Shown here: in pieces, positions 6,580 to 7,437 of the stretch | Position numbering within the stretch: the first letter of the stretch is position 1 | How the letters are laid out: each line of letters opens with the position of its first letter | Assembly: GCA_022837365.1 (NCBI GenBank) | Contig: JALHHV010000114.1 | Span: forward strand, 5,330-12,766 | Reading direction: 5' to 3' | DNA: 7,437 nt | From: Desulfovibrio sp. | Lineage (GTDB): Bacteria > Desulfobacterota > Desulfovibrionia > Desulfovibrionales > Desulfovibrionaceae | Notes under the pieces: model-generated | What the model saw: the letters and a program-made list of their open reading frames with translations, nothing else | What the model was told of the DNA's origin: nothing | Databases searched by the model: none | Position numbers and translations under genes: made by a program

Positions 6580-6583
6580 CTAG
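6580..6583. repeat. Right CTAG, probable target-site duplication
   Basis: Second copy of the 4-bp flank found at 6327-6330. Removing 6331-6583 would restore a single CTAG at the glcD stop and leave 30 bp before the next ATG. Confidence 0.6.
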
Positions 6584-6613
6584 GGGCGCTCCCACACCAC
6601 GCGGCAACACATC

Positions 6614-7437
6614 ATGAGCACGGACACCACTTCCAGAACCACGGCCACACCGGCCGACACCGCGCACGGCGACGCCCCCGAACGGCCCCGCGCCTGCCTG
6701 CTGTGCGGCCAGTGCACGGCCGTGTGCCCCGCCTTCCTGACCACCGGGCGGGAAGAACTTTCGCCCCGCGCCAAGCACCTGGTGTTCGCCGCCCTGCGCG
6801 ACGAGCCGGGACGCCTGGGCCTGAAGCCCGCGCGCGAACTGGCCGACCGCTGCCTGTCCTGCGGGCGCTGCGCGACCATCTGTCCGCAGGGGCTGTCGGT
6901 GCCGCAGGCGCTGGCCGCCCTGCGCGCCAGACACCCCAACTGGCAGCAGTGGCTGTGGAAGCAGTGGATCGAACACGGCCGCCTGCTGTGGCCCGCGCTG
7001 GCCCAAATCTCTAGGTCGACCCGCGTGGTGCCCGGCGCGGTGGTGCCGGAAGGCGTGCAGCACATGCTTCGCTCCGCCGCCGCCATGCTGCCCCCGCCGC
7101 CGCCCGCCCCGTGGATAGTGGCGGATCAGGCGACGCAAAAGGCAACGCAGGAGGCAACGCGCGGCGATGCCCCCCGTCCCCCGGCCATGCTCTTTGCCGG
7201 GTGCACCGCCCGGCGCATCCGCCCCCGCTGGAAGGACACGGCCCGCGCCCTGCTGCGCTGGCTGGGGCACCCCGCGCCTGCTCAGGGCGACGAGGACGCC
7301 TTCACCTGCTGCGGCTCCACGCTGGAGCACGCGGGCATCCCCGATGCCGCCGCCTCGGCCCGCGCCCGCAACCTGGACGCCTGGCGCGCCGCGGGCCGCC
7401 CGCTGCTGGTCACCTTCTGCGCCACCTGCCACCACGG
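6614..7437 (+). CDS. glcF: GlcF-like iron-sulfur (CCG-domain) protein, 5' part (3' end outside the window)
   Basis: From the ATG at 6614 the frame stays open to the right edge: 274 codons plus two bases of a protein that in relatives is roughly 400 or more residues. Two ferredoxin-type 4Fe-4S motifs come first: Cys28, 31, 34, 38 (CLLCGQCTAVCP) and Cys80, 83, 86, 90 (CLSCGRCATICP). A cysteine-rich CCG domain follows, with FAGC at Cys197, TCCG at Cys232-233 and CATC at Cys269 and 272. This is the layout of GlcF, the Fe-S subunit that takes electrons from GlcD; other CCG proteins (LldE/LutA, HdrD-like) share parts of it, but the double 4Fe-4S N-terminus next to glcD favours GlcF. No ribosome-binding site is seen before the ATG. 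A proline-rich, repeat-bearing linker lies between the two domains. The cut is the window edge, not a mutation. Confidence 0.9.
   Translation, partial: MSTDTTSRTTATPADTAHGDAPERPRACLLCGQCTAVCPAFLTTGREELSPRAKHLVFAALRDEPGRLGLKPARELADRCLSCGRCATICPQGLSVPQALAALRARHPNWQQWLWKQWIEHGRLLWPALAQISRSTRVVPGAVVPEGVQHMLRSAAAMLPPPPPAPWIVADQATQKATQEATRGDAPRPPAMLFAGCTARRIRPRWKDTARALLRWLGHPAPAQGDEDAFTCCGSTLEHAGIPDAAASARARNLDAWRAAGRPLLVTFCATCHH
7130..7165 (+). repeat. Three degenerate 12-bp tandem units in the glcF linker
   Basis: GCGACGCAAAAG, GCAACGCAGGAG and GCAACGCGCGGC are in frame and encode ATQK-ATQE-ATRG (residues 173-184). They follow a proline run (MLPPPPPAPW) in the linker between the 4Fe-4S part and the first CCG domain, where length changes are likely tolerated. 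Confidence 0.5.

Noticed and set aside
6487..7014. Open frame starting inside the element and overlapping glcF
   Set aside because: Conflicts with the glcF frame, which has the conserved cysteine motifs. The product is low-complexity.
1..7437. tRNA, rRNA, tmRNA or CRISPR array
   Set aside because: No cloverleaf with a CCA-type end, no rRNA-like stretch, and no regularly spaced repeats were seen on either strand.

Overview
The window is a GC-rich, almost fully packed stretch in which every gene I can support lies on the + strand. Gene content (a PTS core next to a glycolate/D-lactate oxidase pair), very high G/C at third codon positions and the protein character suggest a Desulfovibrionaceae sulfate reducer, perhaps of the Desulfovibrio/Nitratidesulfovibrio vulgaris group. 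That taxonomic call is inference from recognition, not a search.

Layout from left to right: the 3' part of a YraN/UPF0102 gene; rsmI, a 16S rRNA 2'-O-methyltransferase gene that overlaps it by 59 bp; a mannose-family PTS membrane protein IID with no IIA, IIB or IIC beside it; a short decayed repeat that starts at the IID stop codon; ptsH (HPr) and ptsI (Enzyme I), 3 bp apart; a 198-bp spacer with a GC-rich hairpin; smpB (tmRNA partner); a GlcD-type FAD oxidase; a 249-bp non-coding element with inverted ends; and the 5' part of a GlcF-like iron-sulfur protein that runs off the right edge.

Three functional blocks result: RNA and DNA housekeeping (YraN, RsmI, SmpB); a phosphorelay core (PEP to Enzyme I to HPr, and presumably to EII proteins encoded elsewhere, with IID as the one membrane part here); and a 2-hydroxyacid (glycolate or D-lactate) oxidase whose FAD subunit would pass electrons to the Fe-S subunit.

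The most interesting thing is not a gene. The 249-bp segment between glcD and glcF has imperfect inverted ends (GGGCACTTCTAAATT... / ...AATTTAGAAGCACCC), is flanked by CTAG on both sides, is much poorer in GC than its surroundings, and codes for nothing obvious. It looks like a MITE of the kind mobilised by IS5-type transposases that duplicate a YTAR target. One CTAG copy contains the glcD stop codon. A diverged single end of the same family begins at the CTAG that holds the IID stop codon. Removing the element and one CTAG would leave a 30-bp glcD-glcF gap, which suggests insertion into an operon.
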